Positions 48,006 to 60,315 of a stretch of 64,000 bases of DNA are shown here, one piece after another. The stretch is taken from assembly GCA_023374025.1 (NCBI GenBank), contig SIJG01000087.1, positions 329,446 to 393,445 of the forward strand, written 5' to 3'. Origin of the DNA: Heterodera schachtii (taxonomy: Eukaryota; Nematoda; Chromadorea; Rhabditida; Heteroderidae). The position numbers and the translations under genes are program-made. Below the pieces are notes generated by a model, which worked only from the letters and a program-made list of their open reading frames with translations, ran no database searches and was not told the DNA's origin. Each line of letters opens with the position of its first letter. Within the stretch, counting starts at the first letter, position 1.

Positions 48006-48384
48006 AGTTGCTTTTTTTTTTGGAAAAACAGTTTTGGAGAAAAATTATTTTATTTGGGGAAGTTTGCATTTATTTAAATCTTATTTGTTATTGCACTTCA
48101 TTTATTTGGTTTTGAAAAATTTCTTTATTTTAAGTTACAAAAAATGAAGGAGTTTTTAAGCAGATATTTTTTTTAAGTTTGTCAACAATTCTTTTTTTTT
48201 AAAGTTTAAATTCTTCAATTTTTGTATCATTAATAGTATGGTAATTTAAATTATTAGATGGGTTAATCTCTTTTCTAATTCTTTCTACAATTTATTGTTT
48301 TTTATCGAATATGGAATTGTAAATAATTATTTTTAAAATTCGCATTTATTTATTGTCACTTTAATTCATTTTCCCATTTTTAAT

Positions 48385-48566
48385 TTAATTTTTATTTTTC
48401 ATAATTTTTATTTATGTTAAAGTTAATTTTTTAAAGATTATTTATATTTGATTTATTTTTCATATAATTTTTATTTATGTTAAAGTTAATTTTTTAATGA
48501 TTATTTATATTTGATTTATTTTTCATATAATTTTTATTTATGTTAAAGTTAATTTTTTAATGATTT
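48385..48566 (+). repeat. 63-bp tandem repeat, about 2.8 copies
   Basis: TTTATGTTAAAGTTAATTTT recurs at 48,411, 48,474 and 48,537 (period 63). The intervening TGATTATTTATATTTGATTT, ATTTTTCATATAATTTTTA is nearly unchanged. Confidence 0.85.
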
Positions 48567-49645
48567 TTTAATACATGGCTCAATATTTTATTCAATTCCT
48601 AACAGATTTAAATCTTTTTAATCAATGAAATATTTTATAGTATTAATTATAATTTCATGCGACATGATCGTTTTCCTGTTAATTTAAAATTAAGTTATTT
48701 ATTTTATTTTATTTTTGAAATGGATATTAATAAAATTTTAATTTTCATTGGAAATGTAATCCTTCACAATCACTATCTTAAATTGATTGAATCGATTATT
48801 TCTAATTTTGATAAATACAATTTGCTTTTTTATATGTATTATTTAAATAAATCAGTTGTTTATTTTTTATGAGTATTTTGCATCAGTGATTCTTAGGTTT
48901 TATTACTCTAATATTTTTATATGGATTTTTTAAACGATTGTTTTTCTTTGAGGATAAAATAATCATTTTAATTAATATATGTATGACCAACTTTCTCAGT
49001 TTTTAAGCACCGATAAATTTTTAGAATCTTAGGAAAAAATTCACTTATGGTTTCTGCTAATTTTGTTCATTTTGTTTTTTTAATAACAAATTGCATTAAA
49101 AATACCAGTTTTATTTATTTACAATGAAGTAAAAATAAAACAAAAGAATAAAGAAATAAAAATTTAAATTATAAAGAATATTTAGGCTTTTTTTCACAAT
49201 TAAAAATCCTAATATTTTAACTGATGAATTTATTATAATAATTAGATATTATTAGAAAAATATTTTATTTCTAATTTTATTGATACATTTTCTGATATTT
49301 TCTATTTCATATGCTCTCCTTGATATTTTGATAGCACTTTCATTGCGTTTCTTTACATTTATTTATTTAAAAAATTCATTTTCTCTCATGCAAAATTCAA
49401 AAATTTTCTTATCTTGGTTTTATATTATATACAATATTTTACACTAATCATCTTATATTTGATTTCGCCATATTAATTTTGTTATATTATATAATTTAAT
49501 ATATGTTTATAAAAAATGATCATTTAAATTTGGAATTTCTTTTTGTTTCATTTTAATGTTCATACTTCGAAATTAACATAAGCTTTTGAATTCAATATTT
49601 TTTAATTTCATAGTTTTAAAAGGGACGCGGACGTTCTGTTTGTAG

Positions 49646-49712
49646 GATTGTCAATTTCAATAAACATGTCCATCTGATGGCACTAGTTTTGAGGTTGCGG
49701 TGAATTACGCAT
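49646..49712 (+). repeat. dispersed repeat, copy 2 (pairs with 8,891)
   Basis: GATTGTCAATTTCAATAAAC, ATGTCCATCTGA, then TAGTTTTGAGGTTGCGGTGA and ATTACGCAT align with 8,891-8,960. It is preceded by a G+C island GGGACGCGGACGTTCTG not present in copy 1. Confidence 0.65.
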
Positions 49713-50092
49713 ATTCATAAATTTTAAATATTTTATTAAGTTAACAAGAATTATTTAAACTTTTACTTTTACATTTTTATATACCATGATAATATTTTAC
49801 AAATTTTGATGGGCGTCTCTGATTTTTAAATATATTTTTATGCCTTTTTTATTTTGATTAATTTTATAAATTATAATATATTATCAATAAATAGTGCTTT
49901 AATGAATTTAATTAAATATTTATTCTCTTCAATTTATTTAAAAGAGCACAAAAATTTACATAGAATTCAGAAAAATATTCAAAATTGCTTTTTGTTTTAA
50001 AAATATTTTACTTTTTAAATAAATAATAAATATTTTTATTTATTAAAGTTTTTAAATAAAATTTACTATTAAATAATAAATGTTTTGTCATA

Positions 50093-50138
50093 AAATCTTG
50101 ATCCGACGTATAGAATGTTCCGACCAATATCGCTCCAT
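50093..50138 (+). other. variable cassette P6
   Basis: Anchor AAATCTTGATCC (50,093-50,104) and insert GACGTATAGAATGTTCCGAC, CAATATCGCTCC in a T-rich block. ATCTTGATC parallels TTCTTGATC at 26.07 and 63.84 kb on the other strand. Another island without the anchor lies at 50,588-50,630 (TGTCCTTTACGTTGCCGG). Confidence 0.45.
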
Positions 50139-51520
50139 TAATTTAATTTGCTTTTCTTATTTTTTAATCAAATTTAATCCTTCATTTTATTATTATAATA
50201 CATCAATATCATGAAAATTTAATTTAAAAATATAATTCATTTCACTAATTGAGAATGCAATGTTTTGATTTTTTTTTTCAAATTTTTAAATTTTTGAATA
50301 TATTTATTTCTAAAAAACAATAAACGATATTTAAAACCAGAATAATTTAATTATATTTGTGGTATGAACTTTTTGCCAGTGAGATTTAGGAAAGAATTTG
50401 AAATTTTAATTGAAAATTTTTAATTATTTTTGAAAATTTAATTAGCGAAATTGAGATTTTACTTTTTAGATTTACTAATTTAAATGATCGATTTATAAGT
50501 TTCTTTATATGTTAGTGTTATTACTGTATTTGTTAACCTTAAGAAAATTGTAATTTTTTATTTAGTCAAATTAACCATTTTCATTGTCCATGTGTCCTTT
50601 ACGTTGCCGGTTTTGACGTTCACCTTTTAAATTTATATCTTTAAAATTATGCATGCGACATGTCTTTTTCATAAAAATAATTTTTTGATTTAATAAAAAA
50701 TATTTTCATTTTTTATTTTGTTTTTTAAACACAAAGAATGAAAATAATTTATTTTATTAAATTAAATTTATTTTTTATTTAAATGAAAGTAATATTTATA
50801 AATAAAATTATTTTTTAGCAATAATTCTTTTTCTAATTTACTTTTTTTATTTTAAATGGCTTAGGGTTGTATTATTTATACTAAAAAGTTTTCCTAAAAT
50901 TAATATTTAAATTAAAATATTTATTAAATTAATATTAATTAACATATACAAAATATTAAATAATCAAATAATTTGAGAAAATTAATTTTTTTAAAAATTA
51001 GGGGCCTTAAAATTTTTAAAAAGGAATTATAAATGACAAAATAAAAAGAAATATGAAAGACAAAATCTTTAAATGACCTATAAACTGATTATAAATGATT
51101 ATTTAGTATATATTCACCTAAGATGGGGGAGAAAGACAACATTGATATATGAAAAGAAATGAAATATATAAAATTAACTTGAAGAAATTCCATTTTTTAA
51201 ATAAAAAATATTACGTAAAAAAAAAGTCTAAATAATGTTACCAATTTTTAATCTTCAAATATCTTTCAAAATGTAAATAAAATAATAAAATGTTTAATGT
51301 TTATGTCTTTCGTCGAATGGGAATAAATTGCTCTTTTTTTGGCGAGGAAAATGTTATAAAATCAAATAAAAATTTTAAAAAGCATTTAAGTCATAGATAA
51401 AACGAAAAATTAATTGATTAAATAATCCTTTTCTTAATTTAATACCTTTAATAAAGTTAATTAAAAATTTTCAAAATATAATAAATAAATTCAAATTAAA
51501 TAACAATATAAACTTATAAA

Positions 51521-51836
51521 CAGAGCTCCCATATTAAAATTTTTAAAAGCCTTAGTGGCAGGCAAAAAAAGCCTCATTTTGGGTCAAAAACCTCATTTTT
51601 TCAAAATTTTAAATGCATTATGTTAGCCATCTCATAGAACGACCAAGAAATTAAAATTAGATTTTACTAATAATTATTTCATGAAAAATTGAAATTGAAT
51701 TTAACAAAAATACAGAGTAACTTTTTCGAAATTGCATTTATTTAACATTTGCGAATTAAATTGCCTATTTTAAAAAATTCTTAATTATTTAAAAATTTCT
51801 TATTTTTATGTGTAAATTATATAAGCAAACCCTAGT
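51521..51836. mobile_element. terminal fragment related to the 36.6 kb element
   Basis: CAGAGCTCCCATATTAAAAT, GTGGCAGGCAAAAAAAGCCT, CATTTTGGGTCAAAAACCTC (51,521-51,605) aligns with the inward-read right end of the 36.2-36.7 kb element. A possible opposite terminus, AACCCTAG, occurs at 51,829-51,836 but its flank shows no matching octamer. No hairpin core is present. Confidence 0.5.
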
Positions 51837-54800
51837 TAATATTTATAAAAAATATTGTTTAAGTTTAACTCAATGATCAAGAGAAAACACATATTTAACA
51901 AACATTTCAAATGCAAAATTGTATAAATATATTTTAGGATTAAAATTTAAAATTTATTGGGCGATATAAATACCATCAGCTTCAAATTAAATGACAAATT
52001 CCCAAAGAAAATACTTGTGATAAATTATTATTATTAGAAGACAATGAACTTCCCAAAGATATTTCAAGGAAATTAATTAAAAGTATTAAAATGATATAAA
52101 TCTAATCTAAACATCGTAAATTTTAACCAAGTTTGAAATGTAAAGTTTTTTAAAGAATTTTCCACTCAATTAACATAAAAATATTATCATCAATTTATAT
52201 TAATAAATTAAAAAATATATATATAAAAGAAAAAAAAACCTTAATAAAACGAGTACGAAATTTGTTATTAAAAATATTACAAGTTATACTTATTTTTTAG
52301 TAATATGATTATGTTATTGTATAACAAAGACTGCATTTTTAATTCTATAAATATGATTTTGGCTTCCTCTTACTGCTTCCAGCAAATTTTTCTTATTAAA
52401 CAAGTTGTTAAATTGACCTTAACATTATCCTTATATGGAAATTTCATGAAGTAATACTTTATTCAGAAATGGCAAATAACCCATAATAACACTTAATATT
52501 CGAACAAAATCGGTTAAAACGATGCACTGTGCGAGAACAGAACGAAGATTATTGATAAAAATGGATATATAAATTAAACTTTGTGAAAAGCCATAAAATA
52601 CGAAATCTACTAATATATTCAATGTCAAAATTAAATTAAATTTAATAAATGAAAAATTATATTTAAAATTGCTTAAAGAAATGAATTTTTAAATTGTTTT
52701 GATCATTTAATAGATTTAAGAAATAAAATAATAATTTGAATGCTTCATAACTTTGCTCATAGCAATCAAAAATGCTATTAGTGTTATTCGATAGCTCTTG
52801 TTCCTTTATTAAAACCCATGGAATTTTCGTCCTTCAAATATTTATGTCACTATTATGGCAGGCACTTCATTACTATTTTTGCAACTATTTTTATTTTTTA
52901 GAAATTTCTAACAAAAATCAACAAAAACAAAAATGCAACCATAATAAGTCAATTTCGACAAAATCTGTAAATTTGATCTTAATTACCATTTTTCTGCTTT
53001 GGTTATTTATTTTTAAAAATCTCAAATTTCACACTATCTGTATACGATAGAAAATCATAGAAAATAAATATAGTTAGACAAATTATTTATCTCTAAAACA
53101 TTTATTTTAATGTTCTTTGCTAACAAATACTTAGTATAATCTAAAAGAAATTTAAATAAATTTAAATTTTATGATTATTGCCAAAGAAAACACATATTTA
53201 TAAAATTCGAAGGTTTATGATAATCATCCACAATATCACCGAAAAATTGGGAAAAGTTGTAAACATTATTTGTTTAGATGGATAATGAACACCCAAATAA
53301 AGTAGAAAATCAAATAAAAATTTTATTTCATTTACATTTATATTTTATAAATTGAATTAAAATAAATTAATTTGAATTTTTTAAAAAGATAAATTTAAGC
53401 CAGTATTCAAATCAAATCAAATCAAACCAAAATATTTTATTTTTTATTGAATTTTTGACAATAAAAATTTTCAAACGATTCATCTAACAACAGTTGTTTT
53501 TTATTATTAAATGATGAAATTAAGATGAAATTAAACAATTAATTAAAAACCGCTCTACTTTAAAATAAACTTTTTTAAATATATGGAAATAACAATATAA
53601 AGAAAAAAAAAATTATATGTAATTAAATGGAAAAAATGATTAACAAAAAGCAACTTAATGGCAAATAAAAGAGATTGTAAAAAACGAGTCACAATAATTT
53701 ATATTATAAATACAAAGAACAAAAAAAAATTAATAAAAATTGAAAAAAAAAATACAATTACAATCAAATCAATGTAAAAGGTTGTTGAAAAAGATGCGTA
53801 AATTTGTATAATACAATGATATTCATCTTATTAATTATTTTTTTATTAGACATCAATATTATTTTCTTCAATGTCTATAATCGAGTAAATAAATGATTAT
53901 CAAATAATATACACATAAATGAAAATTGCTAAGTATAATTTTTAATTATAAATATTTATGTTGCTTAAATTTTGTTTTAGTATTTAATACAAAATCTATT
54001 AATAAGATATTAGACTGTTTTATTGAAAACCGGCATCGAATTCTATCATCGTAAAATCTTCTATAAAAGCATAATTTGAAAAGAATTAAATTTGAATCTG
54101 AATGTTCAAATTCAATAGGTTTTTCTGAATTTAAAAATATTGATTATTTTTCGATTATTTAAATAATTGTTTTTCAAATGAAATTATCATATATTATAAT
54201 TCTCGTTATAATTATTTATAGAAATATCAATGATAAATGTATATTAAGTTATTAAATGTATTAAATATTTCGAAATTATTACAAAAATATTACTACGAAA
54301 GTAACTTTTCTAATGGCAAGATAAAATTCTTTTCACAAGTTGCCTAATGATGACAGTGATTAAATGTCAAATATAAAAAATTTACAATTTATGTGAAAAA
54401 TGTAAATTTATAAATATTTATTAAATTTAATATTGGATAATGCCAAATGAAAAAAATTTAAGTAAATAAACAGAAAAATGAAGAAGTAATAAAAATTTTG
54501 TATTTATTAGAAAATTATCTAAAATATCCTGATTCTTATTAAATTTTAATAAAGAGATGTTTATAAAACGGAACATAAATTTGAATTTTAAAAATAAATA
54601 TAGCTAATAGAATTTTGTTTATGTTTTCGATTAGAAAAAACAAAAATAAATTTGCAATTGCATAAATAACACTTTTACAGAAATACGTCAAGCGATAACT
54701 AAACCGACCAAGAAAATTTAAAATAGATAATAAAGGAATTATAATCATTTAGAAATGAATTATAAAAAATTAAAAAATGTTTAAAAATATGGTTGAAAAG

Positions 54801-54881
54801 ACCAGAAATTCGTTTTCTTTTTTATCAAGGCCAATAACAGTTTATAAAAACGTATATTAATAGAAATAAAAATATAATTCG

Positions 54882-54926
54882 TTATGTCCAACGACAACAG
54901 AATCAACATATGGTCAAGAGAAAAAT
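54882..54926 (-). other. variable cassette M11
   Basis: Minus strand: ATTTTTCTCTTGACCATATG, TTGATTCTGTTGTCGTTGGA, CATAACG. The anchor variant TCTCTTGACC is close to TTCTTGATC. Confidence 0.45.
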
Positions 54927-55045
54927 AAATAAATAAAGCAATATAAATAAAAGATTTAACTTAAAACTAAATAAATATTGATATTCATATTGGTCATACT
55001 TACAAATTGTATCTTAATTTAAAAAATAATTAATAAACAATTTTT

Positions 55046-55190
55046 GTACAGTGAGCAAAAATTATAAGGCAGCTAATAATTTTTCATTTCGCATACTTTC
55101 AAATGAAAATCGATTCCCTCGCTGAAACCATTTTTGGAAATTTTATGTACAGTCAAGTGCAAAAGTATTGAATCAAAAAATTTTTCACAA
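55046..55190 (+). mobile_element. two Tc1/mariner-like ends in the same orientation
   Basis: TACAGTGAGCAAAAATTATA (55,047) and TACAGTCAAGTGCAAAAGTA (55,148) both have the TACAGT...CAAAA form of Tc1/mariner termini and read in the same direction. No opposite end or transposase is visible within the following kilobase. I infer decayed solo ends, possibly of two element families. Confidence 0.45.
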
Positions 55191-56163
55191 CAAATTATTA
55201 TAGATTCTCAAAAATCTCCAAAATATTTAAGAAAAAAAATATAATTAAAAAAAATATTCTTTTTGTTAATTAAAATTTAGGACAAAAATTAAATAATATT
55301 AAAAATACTGAGAAACAAAACTCAAATGAATATAAGTGAAAATTAGTAATTATTCATTTTTAAAACCAAATGTAACTTTATATTAAACTATTTTGCTAAT
55401 GTATAATTTTTTTATAATTTTATTTATGGAAAGAGCGAATTCAAAACTAAATTATAATATAAAGCCACTTGATTAAAATAGAATACATATTTAAATGAAT
55501 AATATATGTCTAAAAGTAAAAAAGTTAACAATAATTGAAAATTGGTATCCAATTTAAATAATGAAATATTAAATGCTTAAAACTAATTTTATAGGAATTG
55601 CACTTTCAATTGCTTCAGGGAATTTTGAATAAAACCCAAATTAATAAAAAAATATGATTTTCAATATTTTTTGCCATTCTAAAAAAAATTTGCAATTTTA
55701 TTTTTTAATTAAAAAATCATTCCTATTACGAAAAAATTCAAAACAATTTAATAGGCACTAATAAATAAATCCAAGCGTCAAATCTAAAACATAAAAAGAA
55801 CATAAAAAACTAGAAATGAAAAAAACTAAATAAAAATTGTTTATTAAATAATTTTAAAACATCCATTTCTTTAAATCCAGGATAATAAAATAAAAATGAA
55901 TTTAAGAATTTAATTAATGTAATGACGAGTTTGACTTAAGAAAAAACTCATAATATAAAAGAAAACGCATTTTTTGTTTTGTTTAAAAGTTTACATTTAT
56001 TCAAATACGAAAATTATAAAAGTAAATTCATAAAAAACGAATTAAAATTTTTTTTTAAATATGATTAAAATTGTAAAACAATCTAAAGAATTATTAAACA
56101 TGCCCATCTTATTTAGATGCTATTAATCCAAAATATTAAACAACAAAAAAAAGTTAAAAATAA

Positions 56164-56391
56164 ATAATACTTAAATATTTTCAGCTTACGCCAAATACAT
56201 TTTATTATTATCCCATTAATATCTGTTTGAAAATTAATCTCTCATCGATCTCTAATTGTCTGCTGTTCTCTTGCCCTTCTTTCTCTTATTTTCCTATACT
56301 CTCTTGCCCCGCTCTCTTTTACCGTATCTCTCTTTAATTTGTTAATTCGTTGCCTTTTTATTGGCTGTCGCCCATTATGCAATTTCTAATC
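56164..56391 (+). repeat. CT-rich 0.2-kb repeat, copy 1
   Basis: AATAATACTTAAATATTTTC, TTACGCCAAATACATTTTAT, CATCGATCTCTAATTGTCTG, then a pyrimidine tract (CTCTCTTTTACCGTATCTCT) and TTGTTAATTCGTTGCCTTT, ATTGGCTGTCGC. It is well conserved relative to copy 2 at 57,341, with a few indels in the pyrimidine tract. The flanks are unrelated. Confidence 0.85.
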
Positions 56392-57340
56392 ATTTATAGC
56401 TAATTTATCCGTTATTTTTATTAAATTATTTTTTTAAAATATTTCTCTGAACTTTTAAATCAAATGAATAAATTTCTTTTTTTTATGGATTGTAAAATTC
56501 AAAATATATTTTTTAATATTATTAATTTTTTTCTTTCATTACTCTTCTTTTTAGTAAAATAATTCTGGATCCCGTCCGGTTATTTCCAATTATACCTTTC
56601 CCAGAATAAATTAAGGCCAAAATTTAAAAAAATTTTTATTAAAAAATTAGAATTTGTTGCGTAAAAATCAAAAAAATTATTTGTTTTTTGTTTTCAATTC
56701 AGTAAATTTATTTTTTACATTAACTAAATAATTATTTTTATTGTTCTATATGTTTTTTTTGTATAATTGTTTATAAATAATTTTTTTTTTTCTGTTGCCC
56801 TAACGATAATTGTTAAAATTGTAATTTTTTGATAAATTAAAAAAAACAATATATTTTTTTTAAATATAAGATAATTTAATTTAATAAGGCTGACTATACT
56901 TTTTTTTTATAAAGTTTATTTAAATATTTTAATAGATCTTACATTTTTATTTAAAGTTTTTTAAAATAAAAATTTTGCATGGACTTTTTAAATAGCCCAA
57001 CAAATTCTATAGGGATTTTTCTTTCCTTATTTATATAACTATTTATAAATCAAATTTGTAAAAATTAAATAAAAGATTATTTAATTTCCAATAATTCATT
57101 TAGTGATAATGAAAATTGTTTCTTTAAAAAAATTTCTTCAACATCTTAAAATTTTTTGTGCGGTTATTAATATTTATGGTGAAGTATTTTAAAATTTATG
57201 TTATCATTTATTAATTTGTATTTTATTAATAATAAATTCACCACATTTTCAGCTAATTGAATTTAATTAGAATATCATTTTCTTATATCTCAAATATATA
57301 TTTTATCATGTATTGTGTCGCGCATTTATTATTTAATACA

Positions 57341-57550
57341 AATAATACTTAAATATTTTCATCTTACGCCAAATACATTTTATTATTATCACATTAATAT
57401 ATGGTTAAAATTAATTTCTCATCGATCTCTAATTGTCTGCTGTTCTTTTAGCCTCCTTTCTCTTATTTTTCCACACTCTCTTTCCCCGTCTCTCTTTTAC
57501 CGTATCTCTCTTTAATTTGTTAATTCGTTGCCTTTCTATTGGCTGTCGCT
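57341..57550 (+). repeat. CT-rich 0.2-kb repeat, copy 2
   Basis: Second copy of the 56,164 repeat, 1,177 bp downstream start to start and in the same orientation. It includes TCTCATCGATCTCTAATTGT, TTACCGTATCTCTCTTTAAT and ATTGGCTGTCGCT. A short ORF (57,315-57,515) spans it but its frame is not shared with copy 1. Confidence 0.85.
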
Positions 57551-58160
57551 GTTGAATTTATTTCTTTTTCACACACAGCCGTCCATTTAATTAAAAATAT
57601 TTACTATGAGTTATTTTTAATTTTCTAAACTCTCTTGAATTTTTTAAATTAAGTTTAAAATTAGTTTGGAAATTAATTTTAAATTTAATAATAATTTCCT
57701 TATCATTAAATTTTTCTTGTAAAATTTATTAAAGCATTGCAATAAATTTAAATAAAATGTTTGGATTATTAATTTTTGGATTATTTTAAGTAATTATTTC
57801 ACCAAAGTCTAATTATTCTTAAATATTTTTTGTTCATTTAAATATTTCATTTATTTTCTATAATAAATATTCTCATATTTTCTATTTATTTTTGTATATT
57901 GCTATGTCAATAAAATTTAATTTCATTAAAATATTTAAAAGTATAAAAGTTGAAAAATATTACGGTCGAACAAAAAGAAATAAAAAAAATAAATGCTGAT
58001 TTTTTATCAAGACTTTTACTTGAAATAATAATGCACGACAAGAGACGAGAGTTGCATGAATTTTGTATATGAAAATATATTCAAAAATAGTTATTTAGCA
58101 ACGAAGGTTTAAAATAAAAAAGAATATCAAATTACTGCAAAATAAAGATATTAAATTTGT

Positions 58161-58509
58161 TTTCCGTGTCGCTAATCACGATTCTGGTATCCATTTAGAT
58201 CGGTACGGGATCCCTGATCCGAATTTCAATAAAAGTTTAAAGTCGATGATTTTGAATTTGGTTTTTTATATCTAAAACTGTATAGAATGGATTAAAAGAA
58301 TAAAAATCAACAAAACTATAATAAACGATTATACATACAATTTTAGACAAACAGTTGAAATTCGAAAATTAATAAACGATTATACACACAATTTTAGACA
58401 AACAGTTGAAATTCGAAAATTTTGTATTTAGACTTATTTTTTGAATAAGGGCCCGAGAGTTCCAATTTGTCGAAATGGGTACCAGAATGTAATCAGCGAT
58501 GCTGGAAAC
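58161..58509. mobile_element. inverted-repeat element with internal 51-bp duplication
   Basis: The left end GTTTTCCGTGTCGCTAATCA, CGATTCTGGTATCCATTT pairs imperfectly with the complement of the right end (GGTTTCCAGCATCGCTGATT, ACATTCTGGTACCCATTT, 58,473-58,509). The inside has GGTACGGGATCCCTGATCCG near the left end and GGGCCCGAGAG near the right. A 51-bp unit ATAAACGATTATACATACAA... is tandemly doubled at 58,321-58,421 with one difference. No target duplication seen; superfamily unknown. Confidence 0.6.
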
Positions 58510-59419
58510 CGAATACAAAGTGTTAACCAATAAAAATGTAAAATAACTGGATATTAAAAAATGTATGTGAACTCTTTCATTGTTATTCTGAAAAGTGATT
58601 AAATAAATTAATAAAGTTAAATATTTAAATTTGAATCATTTAGAAAATTATTAAATATTTGTTTATTTGTAAAAATCGAATTTAAATTAATAAATATTAA
58701 TAATACAAAATTAAATTAAAATTTTATTTAATTTAATAAAAGCTAATAAAAAATTTTAAAATTTATATTAACTTTTAATTTGAAAAAACAAGCTTCAAAT
58801 TATTATATTTAACCGATTGATAAATAAACAAAATGTTTCAAGTAAATAACAGTCAAATGAATTTGGGAATAAAAATAAAATCAAAACATTTAAACTAATT
58901 ACATTATAAAAACGTATTTTTCTTCATACGACAAAGATTAAATTAATTACGTCACAGAACCAAAATATAAACTACTTTATTTTGTAATTAAATTTAAAAA
59001 TTTTAATTTTTTTATAAAATTTTAAATAATTTTATAATATTCTGATAAATATGCAAATGCAAAATAAAAATATTATAACCAATTAAAGTTGTTTAAAATA
59101 TACAACGAAATACTTAAGAAATAAATATAAAGTATATTTTATTTTACAGCATTTTTAGAATATAATTAATAAAAATATTTTGCCAATTTTAAAATTACGA
59201 TTTTAAAAAACTTTTCAGCATTTTATTTTCAAAAGTTCATATATAGAAATAGAACCTAATTTAATTAAATAAGTTAAATAATTTAAAGATATATGGTGTT
59301 TTTGTGATTTTTATTTAATTATTAAATTAATAAAATGGCAAATAATGATTAATTATCAGAAAAGAGAAATAAATTATTTATTTAAAACCAAATTATTCTT
59401 ACTATAAAATAAGAGCATA

Positions 59420-59478
59420 ATACATGTCCCGTCTATTTTGCGCGACGAAACAAAGTCTACTACACAAGAGATGTTAAA
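59420..59478 (-). other. variable cassette M12
   Basis: Minus strand: GTTTTAACATCTCTTGTGTA, GTAGACTTTGTTTCGTCGCG, CAAAATAGACGGGACATGTA. The anchor is ATCTCTTGTG. The flanks are featureless A-rich DNA. Confidence 0.45.
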
Positions 59479-60187
59479 ACAAACAAATTGATTTTGATCA
59501 TCAACCTCATTATTTAATATTTCTTATTATAATAAAAATTAAACGTTTTATTTTTGCAAAAATACAAGCGAATAATAAAAATGAATATCTGCATTCCTTA
59601 AAAACCCATATTATTTAGCCAATAAAGTAAAATTATTATATTAAAAAATCTTATTAAAAATAAACAATGAAATCAAAAAATAAGAGCTAAAAACCCAAAA
59701 TTTAATTTGAAATTAATTAATTTTGTAAAAACATTTATTAATTTAACAGTAATACAATTATTTAAAAAAAATAATAATTTTTTAATTTTTATTTTTTTTA
59801 AATTTAAAAAATTACAAATTTTGAGCATGGAAATTAGTTATATTGAAAGATAACTATAACAAAAAATCAATTAAGCATTTTCCACGCAACAAAATTTTAT
59901 TAAAAATTACTTTACTTAAAACATTTGATTAAACTAAAATAAATTTTTATAAAAAAAATTATTAACTTCTTATTTATAAGATTAAAATAAATATTTTTAA
60001 AAAAGAAATAAAAAAAACAAAGTAAGAATAATTTAAAGAATATATAAAATAATAGATGATTTTTTGAAATTTGTTTGAATACACTTATTAAAAATTTAAT
60101 CTTTGAATTCATAAAAGGTTTGACAGTTTGTAAAATTTAAAAGAAATTTAGAACAAAAAAAGTAACAAAATAAAAAAAATAAGGTTC

Positions 60188-60256
60188 AGTTCATTTTTGA
60201 AAGTTCAACAATTCGAAATACCCTTCGAGATGACCTGTAAGAGAAAAGAATTTTCG
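60188..60256 (-). other. variable cassette M13
   Basis: Minus strand: ATTCTTTTCTCTTACAGGTC, ATCTCGAAGGGTATTTCGAA, then TTGTTGAACTTTC, which matches the downstream anchor (compare 8.45 and 10.48 kb). The upstream anchor is the variant TCTCTTAC. Confidence 0.5.
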
Positions 60257-60315
60257 AGGAAATTATTATGTCAAAAAATTTATATAGCTAAATTAAAATA
60301 AAAATTATAAAATAA

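Larger units (their letters stand above)
46600..50750 (+). other. T-rich noncoding block
   Basis: The + strand returns to T-dominance. It contains a core-like remnant near 47.9 kb, a 63-bp tandem repeat near 48.4 kb, the 49.65 kb copy of the 8.9 kb repeat and two + strand cassettes. The remainder is featureless A+T-rich DNA. Short ORFs at 47,959-48,147 and 48,657-48,872 have unstructured A+T-driven composition and are not called as genes. Confidence 0.65.
50800..56120 (-). other. A-rich noncoding block
   Basis: The + strand is A-dominated again, with no gene visible. It holds a terminal fragment related to the 36.6 kb element (51.5 kb), a minus-strand cassette (54.9 kb) and two Tc1/mariner-like ends (55.05 and 55.15 kb). 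Everything else is plain A+T-rich sequence. Confidence 0.65.
56160..57930 (+). other. short T-rich block bounded by a duplicated CT-rich segment
   Basis: This is a brief return to T-dominance on the + strand. It begins with the first copy of a roughly 220-bp pyrimidine-rich repeat and contains the second copy. Between the copies, about 950 bp of T-rich DNA shows no feature. Confidence 0.6.

Noticed and set aside
52772..53050. 92-codon ORF in an A-rich block
   Set aside because: It contains a few less A+T-driven codons, but there is no domain, and no splice or promoter context or second copy supports it.
58490..58515. hAT assignment for the 58.2 kb inverted-repeat element
   Set aside because: Its termini lack the CAGGG/TAGGG form and no 8-bp duplication is visible.
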